A DNA stretch of 42,812 bases from [Clostridium] aerotolerans DSM 5434. GTDB taxonomy: Bacteria; Bacillota; Clostridia; Lachnospirales; Lachnospiraceae. The stretch covers positions 1 through 42,812 of the forward strand of contig NZ_JHWJ01000023.1 of the NCBI RefSeq assembly GCF_000687555.1, given 5' to 3'. The first letter of the stretch is position 1. Each line of letters starts with the position of its first letter. The notes below the pieces were generated by a model that worked only from the letters and a program-made list of their open reading frames with translations, ran no database searches and was not told the origin of the DNA. The position numbers and the translations under genes were made by a program. Of this stretch, positions 8,532-16,636 are shown piece by piece.

Positions 8532-9409
8532 TCATTCCCCCCACTTTCCGGTTCTACAGCAGAATTGGCATATGTGTCCGTTTCAGAGCTGTCATTTGAT
8601 GATGTATCACCAGAAGAACCATCTTCTGGCACTGTACTGTCTGCCTGAGAGGTACTGTTCTGGCTTGGGGAAGGATACAAAGCCTCCAATAGTTTACTTT
8701 GAATATCTAAAAACTTATCTGCGTTTTCTTTGCTCCCCCGATATGCAAGAGAAAGATGGATATTTCCCTCGGATTCCAACTCTGCCAGGATTTTCGCCTG
8801 TTCCGGCGAAGCTAGCAGGGTCACAGAAGCAGGTAATTTCTTTTCTTTTTCTGCCGATTGATTGGATTCGGTGTTTTTCTGATTTAAATCATAACCGGAG
8901 CTTGCAGTTACGCCAATTACCTCGATATAAGTCAGTTCTGGTGGAATCACGGTCGCCCCCTGTTTTTTATAATCCGGTGCAATGACTCTGACAATATCGC
9001 CGGATGCCAGTTTGCCGGATAGCCCTTGTGCAAAGTTTTTGATACTGACTGATATAGCCTGTTTGTTTCCATCGAGGTCATATAAGTAATCATTTTCCTC
9101 TGCTGGAGCAGTCGCCAGTTTTGAAGTGAGAATATAATCACCGGGTGACAAGGCCGTTACGGCGTACTTACCAATGGCAGAATCCATTTGCCAAACCACC
9201 TGCTCCGGTAGGTTGTAGCTACCTACTTCTACCGACTGAACCATATCTTTAGTAATCTCCTCTCCGCTTCCAATCTCTTTTACTACCCGGACAATGGTTG
9301 TTTTTTGCGATATACTCTGGTTATAGAGAGGGTTGATTCCAAAACAGATAATTAATGCCAGCATAATACAAATAACACCAAGTACTGTGCGGTTCTTTAA
9401 AAAACGCAT
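8528..9409 (-). CDS. CpaB/RcpC-like SAF-domain pilus assembly protein
   Basis: The frame is open to 9511, but AGGAGG lies 7 bases before the ATG at 9409 and the protein then starts with MRFLKNRTVLGVICIM, a clean membrane anchor. Residues ~35-100 form a SAF domain (IGSGEEITKDMVQSVEVGSYN, then AVTALSPGDYILTSKL), the domain of CpaB/RcpC, followed by a second beta-rich part and an acidic, Ser/Thr-rich C-terminal tail from about residue 255. In Gram-negative Tad systems CpaB works with the secretin; here no secretin is seen, as expected for a Gram-positive, so it may act at the cell-wall side of the platform. Confidence 0.75.
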   Translation of the reverse strand: MRFLKNRTVLGVICIMLALIICFGINPLYNQSISQKTTIVRVVKEIGSGEEITKDMVQSVEVGSYNLPEQVVWQMDSAIGKYAVTALSPGDYILTSKLATAPAEENDYLYDLDGNKQAISVSIKNFAQGLSGKLASGDIVRVIAPDYKKQGATVIPPELTYIEVIGVTASSGYDLNQKNTESNQSAEKEKKLPASVTLLASPEQAKILAELESEGNIHLSLAYRGSKENADKFLDIQSKLLEALYPSPSQNSTSQADSTVPEDGSSGDTSSNDSSETDTYANSAVEPESGGNE

Positions 9410-9420
9410 GAATGTTCCTC

Positions 9421-9846
9421 CTAACATAAAAAATAAGCTGCAAGGCAGCCAATTGAAAGAAAAGGTGCAAGGGGATATGATTTTTTTATATCCTTTCTGT
9501 GCCGTCTCCAAATCAGAGTATGGATCATATGGAATGCCAGCATCAGAATCAGTCCTAAAATCATACCGGTCATACTCTTTTGAAAGCCCAATACCAGACC
9601 CACTGCGGCCGAAAATTTAATATCGCCGCCGAATAAACCACCCAGGAAAAGCGCGAGAAACAGAAACACTGCAGCGGTTAACAGTCCAAACAATTTTTCC
9701 GATGTAAAGTCCAAAAGCCCTGTCAGAGCAATTCCAAGACAAATCACGTCAGGAATGATTTGTTTTTTTGCATCCCATATGGCAGCTGCAACAAGTAAAG
9801 CAATAAAAAAGCCGCCCTGAAGCAGATGCGGCCAATCACTTACCAT
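9421..9846 (-). CDS. A24-family prepilin peptidase (CpaA/TadV type)
   Basis: A 141-residue polytopic membrane protein. The two Asp motifs of A24 aspartic prepilin peptidases are visible: WDAKKQIIPD (about residues 24-33) and the GGDIKFSA motif (about 73-80, corresponding to GxGD). It would cleave the leader peptides of the pilin-like proteins of this module. The short form without an N-methylation domain is the TadV/CpaA type. The start overlaps the stop of the pilin-like gene at 9836, so translation is probably coupled; its own ribosome site is weak. Confidence 0.85.
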   Translation of the reverse strand: MVSDWPHLLQGGFFIALLVAAAIWDAKKQIIPDVICLGIALTGLLDFTSEKLFGLLTAAVFLFLALFLGGLFGGDIKFSAAVGLVLGFQKSMTGMILGLILMLAFHMIHTLIWRRHRKDIKKSYPLAPFLSIGCLAAYFLC

Positions 9847-10126
9847 AGTTGAACATATCTACAATGCGCTCTTTCAAAGTCGGGAGTACCGTTTCTCCAA
9901 ATAAGGCATAGAGTCCCGACAACACCAACGCACCAATGACTACAGAAATTAGAATCTTAATAGCAGTATCCACAAAACCCTCCCCACGCTGGGAGCTAAG
10001 AAGCTTCCATGCGTTTGAAACAGTCCGAGTATTTTTTGATTTATCAAATAGGGATACCAGCTTACTTTCAATAGTTGCAGAAATTCCTGACATTTTGTAT
10101 CTTACCTTATTTAATAGATTTCTCAT
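9836..10126 (-). CDS. DUF6133-like small pilin candidate
   Basis: A 96-residue protein with a long basic N-terminus of about 46 residues, then QRGEGFVDTAIKILISVVIG and one hydrophobic segment (about 53-75), ending in a short tail (VLPTLKERIVDMFNYGK). Size, single hydrophobic helix and the position next to the prepilin peptidase make it the best candidate for the main Flp-type pilin. The GEGFVD junction resembles a prepilin cleavage site and recurs in the DUF4320-like protein, but it is not the classical Flp G/xxxxEY form. The ATG has a GGAGGG ribosome site. Confidence 0.65.
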   Translation of the reverse strand: MRNLLNKVRYKMSGISATIESKLVSLFDKSKNTRTVSNAWKLLSSQRGEGFVDTAIKILISVVIGALVLSGLYALFGETVLPTLKERIVDMFNYGK

Positions 10127-10179
10127 GACAATTTCCCTCCAAAATAATTATTTAATAACAGATGATAAAATGTTGAACC

Positions 10180-10545
10180 TCAAAGCCCTGCCATTTGTAT
10201 GCCAGTATTCTGTTCTGGCATTTGATCCGAAGTAGGCATCTCGGCTTTCCGCTGGTTTTGTTCATGATTTTTTGTTAGAACAAGATCATAAGCCTGGAAA
10301 ACTGCCTGATTTAGTTGTTCCCGAAATTCTTTCGTAACCGGAAAGCAGATATCCTTGTATTCGCCGCTCCCTGCCTTATAACTTGGCATTGCAATGAACA
10401 GCCCCTTAGTACTGTCAACAATTTTTATGTTGCGAATGGCAAAACAGTCATTCAGATTAACAGATGCATAGGCGCGAACATTACCGTCCGGGTGAATAGA
10501 GCCGATCTTCACTTCTATTTTCATAGGTGTTGTCTGTGAATCCAT
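10180..10545 (-). CDS. SpoVG-family protein
   Basis: A 121-residue protein with the SpoVG fold signature: MKIEVKIGSI near the start, AYASVNLNDCFAIRNIKIVD at about 26-45, GLFIAMPSYKAGSGEYKDI at about 50-68 and CFPVTKEFREQLNQAV. SpoVG proteins bind nucleic acid and act as regulators in Firmicutes; mobile elements often carry their own copy. The C-terminal 30 residues are polar and Gln-rich. AAGGAGG lies 8 bases before the start. A terminator-like hairpin (10570-10593) precedes it, so its expression may depend on read-through. Confidence 0.85.
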   Translation of the reverse strand: MDSQTTPMKIEVKIGSIHPDGNVRAYASVNLNDCFAIRNIKIVDSTKGLFIAMPSYKAGSGEYKDICFPVTKEFREQLNQAVFQAYDLVLTKNHEQNQRKAEMPTSDQMPEQNTGIQMAGL

Positions 10546-10569
10546 TTGAGTTCCTCCTTGTTCTAGAAT

Positions 10570-10593
10570 AAAAAATGCAGTCCTTCAACTGCA
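10570..10593 (-). terminator. Intrinsic terminator-like hairpin before the SpoVG gene
   Basis: On the minus strand TGCAGT pairs with ACTGCA around a 6-base loop (10593-10576) and is followed by six T residues. It lies 10 bases after the stop of the YodL-domain gene and about 25 bases before the SpoVG start. Confidence 0.65.
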
Positions 10594-10603
10594 CTGCTTG
10601 TAA

Positions 10604-11164
10604 TTATAAATTCATTTGCGGTTCCTGACCTTGCTCCTGTTGCGGCTCCTGAAAAGAAATTTCTTTGAAACCACAGGTATCACAGTAGTAAAATGCACAG
10701 CCATTTTCATCGTACAATTCCAGCACATCAGACATAGAAAGGCTATGTCCCTGGTAGCCGGGTGGGTGGTCGAGATTAAATTTCGTATAGAGTGCTTCCA
10801 AATCATTAGTCTCTACCTCGCCGTCATACACTACTTGATAGCTGGCAGAGTCCGGCTCCCCGAAGCGGCTTGTGAGCGTATCATAGCTAATGAATTTCAT
10901 CATAATATCTACTTCGGGTGCAAGCTGCCACACGCGGCAGCGTTTAAGCAATGCTGCGTTGCCCTCCGGATCAATGGTTCCTGCCGCCAGTCTCTCAAAG
11001 GTGCCGGGCTTCCAGTCCACCTCCAGTCCTCTCTTTTCTGTAAGATAGGACTCCAGCTCATTGGTCTGAAACATGGGATCTACCACAGCTTTTTCTCTTG
11101 AGAGGTAACCAGCTATGTTGCCGTAATAGAGAATACGGTTGCTTCTAATTTGAATGTTGCACAT
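10604..11164 (-). CDS. YodL-domain protein
   Basis: The start is placed at 11164, where TAGGAGG lies 8 bases upstream, rather than the in-frame ATG at 11188. The 186-residue product has an N-terminal DUF-like part (MCNIQIRSNRILYYGNIAGY) and a C-terminal YodL domain: PDSASYQVVYDGEV, then LEALYTKFNLDHPPGYQGHS, LSMSDVLEL and a CxxC-containing FYYCDTCGF, at about 118-175. YodL domains are frequent in clostridial mobile elements and their function is not established. The Gln/Glu-rich tail is probably disordered. Confidence 0.75.
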   Translation of the reverse strand: MCNIQIRSNRILYYGNIAGYLSREKAVVDPMFQTNELESYLTEKRGLEVDWKPGTFERLAAGTIDPEGNAALLKRCRVWQLAPEVDIMMKFISYDTLTSRFGEPDSASYQVVYDGEVETNDLEALYTKFNLDHPPGYQGHSLSMSDVLELYDENGCAFYYCDTCGFKEISFQEPQQEQGQEPQMNL

Positions 11165-11190
11165 GAAAATTCCTCCTATCAAGTGCATTC

Positions 11191-14100
11191 TTACTGAAAG
11201 TAAAACTCAACACTGTAGGTGATATTGCTCTTGTTGTACATGCAATTGTGATTTGTGTAGTAGTAAAACTCCAGCTGACTGTAGATGCCGGGCGAGATGG
11301 AACGGCTGAAGGTGATACCGTTTGTGGTGGTTCCGTAATCCAGCTGGTCCCACTGCCCGGTCAGGATGTTATAGCCTCGGACACGGCCATAATCATTGCC
11401 GGAATGCCCGGATACTGGTGGCACAGTAAAGGTATAGTTGGTGATGGTTGCGCCGGAAATACCCTGCTCCAGAATCACTGACTCCGGACCAGTCAGGGTC
11501 ATACCGCCACCGCGGTTTGGGTCAGCTACAAAGAATACAATGGCTGCCCAGGAGGATTCGGCTCCGGTGGAATCCACTGCTTTTACCCGCACCACATTTT
11601 TGCCCAGCGGATATGCTGTGCTGGTTTCAGCAGGGCGTCCCTCCCAAATGTAGGTAATGGCATCACCATCCGGATCTGTGCTGTAAGCAGTAATGGTGAC
11701 AGGAACACCAGGGGCTATACTGTTTCCGTTTGGTGTACGGGTAATGACTGGAGTGCTGGGTGCAGAATTGGTTACAGTAAAGGTAATATTCGTCCAGTCG
11801 GAATATAGCCCCCATGCATCTTTGGCACGGACCCTAACGGTGTGGGTACCCACAGCATAGTAGCTATCCGCAGTGTTGCCTGAGTATTCCAGCGTTACTG
11901 CATCGCCATCCGGGTCTGTTGCTGATGCAGTAATGTTTACCAACAGCTTACCGTTCCGAGCAGTTCTATAGAATGAGGCATATCCTACAGGTTTATTCGG
12001 CGCATTATTAGTGACCGCAAAGCTCTGGGAATAGCTGAAGGTTCGGCCCATGCTGTCTGTAGTGCTGGCAGTCAGGACATAGCTTCCTGTGACATTAATA
12101 GAAATATTACCTCCGCTGTTAGATAGGTTTCCGGTATAGCTGGCGGTACTGCCTCCTTTTGTTAATGACCACGAAAGGATTCTGCCGTCCAGTCCGGTAG
12201 CTGACGGCAGGGATACTTGAAAACCGGAACCAATGTGAACATTAGATGGAACTGTAAATGGGAAACTGGCAGTGGGCTTGATGGTCCCGGTATTGGAAGT
12301 AAAGGTGAATTTCCGACTGTTGGAATCAGTCACCTCTGCCACCAGCTTCACAGCTATTGTTTTGTCTGCAGAGATACGCAGATTCCCGCCATCGGCAGAA
12401 AGAAAACCCTCAGCATGCTGGGTATAGGGCTTTGCTGCGCCGCCATCCACTGAAAGGAGCCATGCTATACTCATATTATCCAGCTCTGAACCTGTGGCAT
12501 TGACCGCCATAGAATCTCCGCTGTAGGTCATTGCTGGAATACTTATGTTCATATCAGGGATTGGGTATACGGTGAAGCTTTGAGTTCTTTCGTATGTACG
12601 GCCGGCAGGATCTGTCATTGTCAAAATCAGCTGATATTTACCCTTTGCAGGGAATGTAATTGTACCGCCCATTCTGGTAAGAGTTCCGGAGGCGTAGATT
12701 TCATAAGGCTCCAAGCCTCCATCGTCCTGAATAATCTTCCAGCTGGCAGTGAGATTCTCCAGGTCCGTACCGCTGACGGTGACTGTTCCGGCTTCACCTG
12801 TATACCAGATGAGAGGTACATTTAGTGTAATCGTAGGAACTGGATAGACTGTAGTACTGGCACTGTAGGAAAATATCCGCCCCAATGCGTCTGTCATAGA
12901 AGCGGTCAGGGTATAAGTTTCCACTTCTTTAAAACGGATTTTCCCGCCATAGGCATTCAGGCTTCCCTCCAATGCATTGGTAAGCTCTGCAGGATTTCCA
13001 TCCTTTGTGAGCGTCCATTCTACCGGCAGTGTGTTATTGTTACCGCGGGTGCGCAGGTCAATAGTTCGGTCGGTGTGAGTCGCTTTCGGAAGTTCGAAGG
13101 AAATAGACAGTACAGGAAGTACTTCGATTTTTCCTCCAGTCTCATACAGGAATACACGCCCGGTTTCATCGGTGATTCTTGCAATGAGATCATAAACTCC
13201 GGCGTGCTTAAAGCGGATGGTGCCGCCGCTATTTGTCAGTGTACCATCAAGATAAGTCGCAAGATTCTGGAATCCAAAGCTATTCTCTAACAGCCATTCC
13301 ACAGTTAAGCCATCCAAATCCATGGTTTTTGGAATCACAGAAACGGGGGTATCCGTATGGGCTGTTTCCGGCAGCTGGTAGGTAATACCTGGAACCGGAT
13401 AAACCTTAATGGGTGAGGTATAGCTGTAGCTGCGTCCGGCAGGGTCTGTAAAGGCGGCTTTTAAAACATAATCTCCCTTTTTCTTAAAGCGGACAGTACT
13501 GTTTTTATCGGTTAGCGTTCCTTCAATATAATCAGAAAGAGTGATGTCTTCACCGTTTCGGGTCAGTGACCACTGGATTTCAGAAGTCCCAAGATTCTGG
13601 AATGTAGCTTCTATCTGAACACTCTTGTCCGTGTGTGTAATTTCTGGCAGGTAAAAACCTACAGAGCCTACCGGGTAAATAATAATAGTTTGCGTAGCAT
13701 CAAAGACTCTGCCGGTTTCATCAGTTAGCATTCCGGTAATCCAATACACGCCCTTGTCCTTAAATCGAATCTTTCCACCCGCATTGTCCAGGGAACCTTC
13801 CAGCTCGTCTTCGATTTCAGCCGATTCACCGTTTTTCATTAAGCTCCAGACCACAGGTAATCCATCTGCATTCGTTCGTGCTGCAGTGACTTCCAAGGCG
13901 GTATCGGTGTGAGACGCTTCTGGAAGCGTGAATGCAATCTCCGCGACGGGATAGACTCTTGTTCTTTCCGTATGGATAAAGATGCGCCCGGTTTTATCCA
14001 CGATCGTGGCAGTAAGGGTGTATGTACCCTTGCTTTTAAAGACAAAGCTGCCTCCCTCATTAGAGAGAGTGCCGTCCAGAATATCGGCTGGCTGAACCGC

Positions 14101-15240
14101 TTCTCCGTCCTTTTCTGCCGTCCACACAATGTCATATCCATAGAGTGCTTCCAAAGAATAGTCCAGTGTAACAGATTTGTCTGTATGAATCGTTTCGGGC
14201 AGGGCAAAGGTCAGGTCAATCGTCGGATAAATGGTCACTGTTTTAGCGAGCAGAGTTTCTTTTCCTCTGACATTTTTTGCAGCTGCGGTCAGGGTGTATT
14301 TCCCTGGCTCTTTAAACTGGAGCGTTCCTCCCTCCAGACCGAGAGTGCCAATACCTGCAAGCTCCATTGGCTGTTCGGAGCCATCCGCAGCAGTTTTCGT
14401 CAATGACCAGGAAAAGCTCTCCATGTATTTCCATACTGGCATGATTTTAATTTCAGTATCGGTATGAGCGGTAACGGGAAACTCAAAGAGCACCTGCGTA
14501 TCTGGATAGGAATAGGAGCCACCGCCGGAATCACCGTGGTTATCAAAATCCCGTCCGGGTTTTGGTGTAGGTGTAGGCTTCTCTGGGGTAGGCGTAGGCT
14601 CCACCGGCATTGGCGTTGGCTCCACCGGAACAGGCGTAGTGGGCTCTGGGGTCGGTTTGGGCATTTCAGAGGTTGGAATAGGCAGCGGCTTTGTCTTATC
14701 AATCATTTTCTCTGCTTCGCCCTTGGTGATTGGTTTATTCGGCTTCAATTTGCCGCCAGCCTCATCTCCAATAATGTCATCCTCTCTGCCAACGATGACA
14801 TAGCCCTTGTCACTATTCTTAATATCCTTGTCATCGTCATATCCACTGTGGCCTTTGGTATTCTTGGCTTCCTCATCCCTTCCGCTGATACGCACCAGCA
14901 TCTTGATAATCTCTGCACGGGTAATTGGTTCATCTGGTTTAAAGCCATCTGGATAATCAGCAGGATCAATAATCCCCGCATTAATGAGTGCCTCAATATA
15001 CTTTTCCGACCAGTGACCGCGGGTATCTGGGAAGCTGGCTGTATCCTTTTTTGCATCCGCCGTATCCAGCGGAATGTCCCGTACTAAAATTGCGGCAAAC
15101 TCACCGCGGGTAATGATTTCATCCTTCGGTATAAACAATTCCGGACGCTCCTGGGTATAAATAAAAAAACCGCTGCCAAGCAGCAGGAATAGAAGGAGGA
15201 TGGCAAGCACGCCGACCCTCTTCTTTTTTTTATCTGTCAT
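11191..15240 (-). CDS. Giant SLH-domain surface protein with nine Ig-like tandem repeats
   Basis: A 1349-residue protein with a basic N-terminus and a membrane segment or signal anchor (residues 8-30). Residues ~38-180 hold two to three S-layer homology modules (ITRGEFAAILVRD, GHWSEKYIEALINAGII, ITRAEIIKMLVRISG), which normally bind cell-wall pyruvylated polymers. A PTPEPTTPVP-type linker of about 40 residues follows. From about residue 255 there are nine repeats of 80-95 residues, each beginning with a P-x-x-x-HTD-like element and containing GTL-x-x-x-GG-x-I-R-F-K and TD-x-x-GR-x-F, then two PKD-like domains (ATDPDGDAVTLEY; STDPDGDAITYIW). It is probably a long wall-attached adhesin stalk. 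AAGGAAGGT precedes the start. Confidence 0.85.
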   Translation of the reverse strand: MTDKKKKRVGVLAILLLFLLLGSGFFIYTQERPELFIPKDEIITRGEFAAILVRDIPLDTADAKKDTASFPDTRGHWSEKYIEALINAGIIDPADYPDGFKPDEPITRAEIIKMLVRISGRDEEAKNTKGHSGYDDDKDIKNSDKGYVIVGREDDIIGDEAGGKLKPNKPITKGEAEKMIDKTKPLPIPTSEMPKPTPEPTTPVPVEPTPMPVEPTPTPEKPTPTPKPGRDFDNHGDSGGGSYSYPDTQVLFEFPVTAHTDTEIKIMPVWKYMESFSWSLTKTAADGSEQPMELAGIGTLGLEGGTLQFKEPGKYTLTAAAKNVRGKETLLAKTVTIYPTIDLTFALPETIHTDKSVTLDYSLEALYGYDIVWTAEKDGEAVQPADILDGTLSNEGGSFVFKSKGTYTLTATIVDKTGRIFIHTERTRVYPVAEIAFTLPEASHTDTALEVTAARTNADGLPVVWSLMKNGESAEIEDELEGSLDNAGGKIRFKDKGVYWITGMLTDETGRVFDATQTIIIYPVGSVGFYLPEITHTDKSVQIEATFQNLGTSEIQWSLTRNGEDITLSDYIEGTLTDKNSTVRFKKKGDYVLKAAFTDPAGRSYSYTSPIKVYPVPGITYQLPETAHTDTPVSVIPKTMDLDGLTVEWLLENSFGFQNLATYLDGTLTNSGGTIRFKHAGVYDLIARITDETGRVFLYETGGKIEVLPVLSISFELPKATHTDRTIDLRTRGNNNTLPVEWTLTKDGNPAELTNALEGSLNAYGGKIRFKEVETYTLTASMTDALGRIFSYSASTTVYPVPTITLNVPLIWYTGEAGTVTVSGTDLENLTASWKIIQDDGGLEPYEIYASGTLTRMGGTITFPAKGKYQLILTMTDPAGRTYERTQSFTVYPIPDMNISIPAMTYSGDSMAVNATGSELDNMSIAWLLSVDGGAAKPYTQHAEGFLSADGGNLRISADKTIAVKLVAEVTDSNSRKFTFTSNTGTIKPTASFPFTVPSNVHIGSGFQVSLPSATGLDGRILSWSLTKGGSTASYTGNLSNSGGNISINVTGSYVLTASTTDSMGRTFSYSQSFAVTNNAPNKPVGYASFYRTARNGKLLVNITASATDPDGDAVTLEYSGNTADSYYAVGTHTVRVRAKDAWGLYSDWTNITFTVTNSAPSTPVITRTPNGNSIAPGVPVTITAYSTDPDGDAITYIWEGRPAETSTAYPLGKNVVRVKAVDSTGAESSWAAIVFFVADPNRGGGMTLTGPESVILEQGISGATITNYTFTVPPVSGHSGNDYGRVRGYNILTGQWDQLDYGTTTNGITFSRSISPGIYSQLEFYYYTNHNCMYNKSNITYSVEFYFQ

Positions 15241-15290
15241 GAGAGTACCTTCCTTTCATTTTTAATAAAAATAGTTAAAGTATGTAATCT

Positions 15291-15449
15291 TCATAGCTTA
15301 AACTCCATGCCGCCATTTTGCTCCTGTTCCTTTTGATGTGCTTCCAGCATTTCCTGCGTCGGATAAAGGAGCTTTCCCTCCTGCATCTCAAATACGCAGA
15401 AGTCATTCCGGTCACAGATCATAATCCTATGCTGGTAATCCATCTGCAT
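15291..15449 (-). CDS. 52-residue ORF in frame with and downstream of the 139-residue gene
   Basis: Starts with ATG at 15449, nine bases after the TAA of the preceding gene and in the same frame. The translation (MQMDYQHRIMICDRN, then DFCVFEMQEGKLLYPTQEM) looks like real coding sequence. Its ribosome site is weak (AAGGAA about 17 bases away). Either it is a separate small gene or the C-terminus of the upstream protein cut off by a TAA mutation. Confidence 0.5.
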   Translation of the reverse strand: MQMDYQHRIMICDRNDFCVFEMQEGKLLYPTQEMLEAHQKEQEQNGGMEFKL

Positions 15450-15458
15450 TTCTATAAA

Positions 15459-15878
15459 TTACTGCATTTCCTTTTGGCTGCAAAGCCATACGCCGGAGGT
15501 GTAGCGGTCATCTGGCAGAAAACAATAGCCGCTGAACTGTGGTTGATGGCTTTTTAAATCCAGCGCTCCTGCCGGGCGTATCTGACTAAGCTGGAGCCTG
15601 GCATGGTCTGTGAGAATTTCCGGCTTTGCAATGCCCATGATATCGCTGCGGTTCCAGCGTGTTTGCTCGCCGTTTTCCAGAGACACGGCAAAAACCGCCC
15701 GTCCGCTGGGATTGGGCTTGCTGCCAAAGCCTCCGGTACAAAAATACAACTGATTCTCCGCACTTCTATCGTTTTCAGGCAGAGAGGAGGCGCAAAGAAT
15801 GACAACCCTGCCGGCAATAGAAAAGTCATATCCAATCTGCCGGCAATCCAGAGGGGTAAAAAGCATATTTTCTTTCAA
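15459..15878 (-). CDS. Hypothetical mobile-element protein, 139 residues
   Basis: A soluble protein with no signal peptide or membrane segment. Features seen are LYFCTGGFGSKPNPSGRAVF at about 45-64, then a TRWNRSDIMGI motif and an NPS/GR-rich turn region. I do not recognise a named family, although genes like this accompany YodL- and AbrB-like genes in clostridial conjugative elements. The frame ends with a TAA after CSQKEMQ, and the same frame continues as coding-like sequence to 15291. It lies 4 bases after the stop of the AbrB-like gene and has an AGGAG ribosome site, so it is part of the same operon. Confidence 0.6.
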   Translation of the reverse strand: MKENMLFTPLDCRQIGYDFSIAGRVVILCASSLPENDRSAENQLYFCTGGFGSKPNPSGRAVFAVSLENGEQTRWNRSDIMGIAKPEILTDHARLQLSQIRPAGALDLKSHQPQFSGYCFLPDDRYTSGVWLCSQKEMQ

Positions 15879-15881
15879 GAC

Positions 15882-16166
15882 TTATTCCTCCTTTCGTTGC
15901 TTCAGTAGCTCCGTCAATTCACTGATCAGTCCAAGACGTGTGCCGTCTGGCATTTGCTTAATGGCTACACAGACGAAGGCTTCCACCGCTTCCGGGGACT
16001 GGTCTCCCACCTCGATGAGCTCCACCTTTTGAACACTGACTGCACCCTGTCGAACATTCATCTTTACGATATCACCATAGTCCAATCCAGACGCGGAGCG
16101 CATCTCCTTTGGAATCAGTACACGGCCCTTGCAGTCAATAATTCGGTATGTTTTTTTTGAATTCAT
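15882..16166 (-). CDS. AbrB/SpoVT-type transcription regulator
   Basis: A 94-residue protein with an N-terminal swapped-hairpin AbrB domain: YRIIDCKGRVLIPKEMRSAS at about residues 6-25, then GLDYGDIVKMNVRQGAVSVQK. Such domains bind DNA as dimers and are found in AbrB, SpoVT and antitoxins. The C-terminal half (GTRLGLISELTELLKQR) is helical and may be for oligomerisation. Its start overlaps the stop of the next gene upstream by 4 bases (ATGA), so the two AbrB-like proteins are translationally coupled. No toxin gene is adjacent. Confidence 0.75.
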   Translation of the reverse strand: MNSKKTYRIIDCKGRVLIPKEMRSASGLDYGDIVKMNVRQGAVSVQKVELIEVGDQSPEAVEAFVCVAIKQMPDGTRLGLISELTELLKQRKEE

Positions 16167-16606
16167 AAATAGTATCCCTCCTTCCTCATTACCTCCCGAA
16201 TAGTATCGGGGTGAATACCAAGTTCCTGGAAGAGCCCAGCTAGTTCCTCCGGCAAACGGTTCAAAATATCCGAGGCTAAAATAACAATCGCACCATCCCC
16301 GCAGATGATTTCCAGATCACTGTCGGCAGAAATCCCCGCCCCCTCCAGCAATTCTTCTGGAAGATTCAGACCGTCCTCATTCTCTGGTTCATCCTTCTCT
16401 TCCAGCGTATCCTCCTCCGGCAGAGCGCACAGTGGTATGGCAATTTCAATCCCTGACTGCGTAAGTAAAAGAAGTGGAGCTACTTCATCTCCCCTGGATG
16501 CAAGCACCACTTCAACCTTGTTACCAGGGGTAAGTCCGGCAGGAATCACAGGAATAGTCAGAAGCCCGTGGTCGTCGACTGCCGCTTTTGTTTTCATAAT
16601 TTTCAA
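16163..16606 (-). CDS. AbrB-like two-part protein, 147 residues
   Basis: The N-terminus (KAAVDDHGLLTIPVIPAGLT, then GNKVEVVLA) resembles a divergent AbrB hairpin. An acidic linker (EEDTLEEKDEPENEDGLNL) follows at about 65-84 and a second domain begins with LPEELLEGAGIS, also AbrB-like in pattern (SDLEIICGDGAIVIL). The final part (LAGLFQELGIHPDTIREVM) is helical. It is coupled by a 4-base overlap to the shorter AbrB-type protein. A regulatory or DNA-binding role in the mobile element is likely, but no target site is identified. The TTCCTCC complement shows a good AGGAGG ribosome site before the start. Confidence 0.6.
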   Translation of the reverse strand: MKIMKTKAAVDDHGLLTIPVIPAGLTPGNKVEVVLASRGDEVAPLLLLTQSGIEIAIPLCALPEEDTLEEKDEPENEDGLNLPEELLEGAGISADSDLEIICGDGAIVILASDILNRLPEELAGLFQELGIHPDTIREVMRKEGYYL

Positions 16607-16636
16607 AATAAGTTCCTCCTTTATATTTTTTTCCGG

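Noticed and set aside
11250-14480. Regularly spaced repeats resembling an array such as CRISPR
   Set aside because: The period (about 250-290 bases) and the codon pattern match tandem Ig-like domains of the protein encoded there; there are no short identical repeats with unique spacers.
13839-15087. Several long open frames on both strands inside the surface-protein gene
   Set aside because: They are unlikely shadows: no ribosome sites, poor composition, and the main frame gives a coherent SLH/Ig protein.
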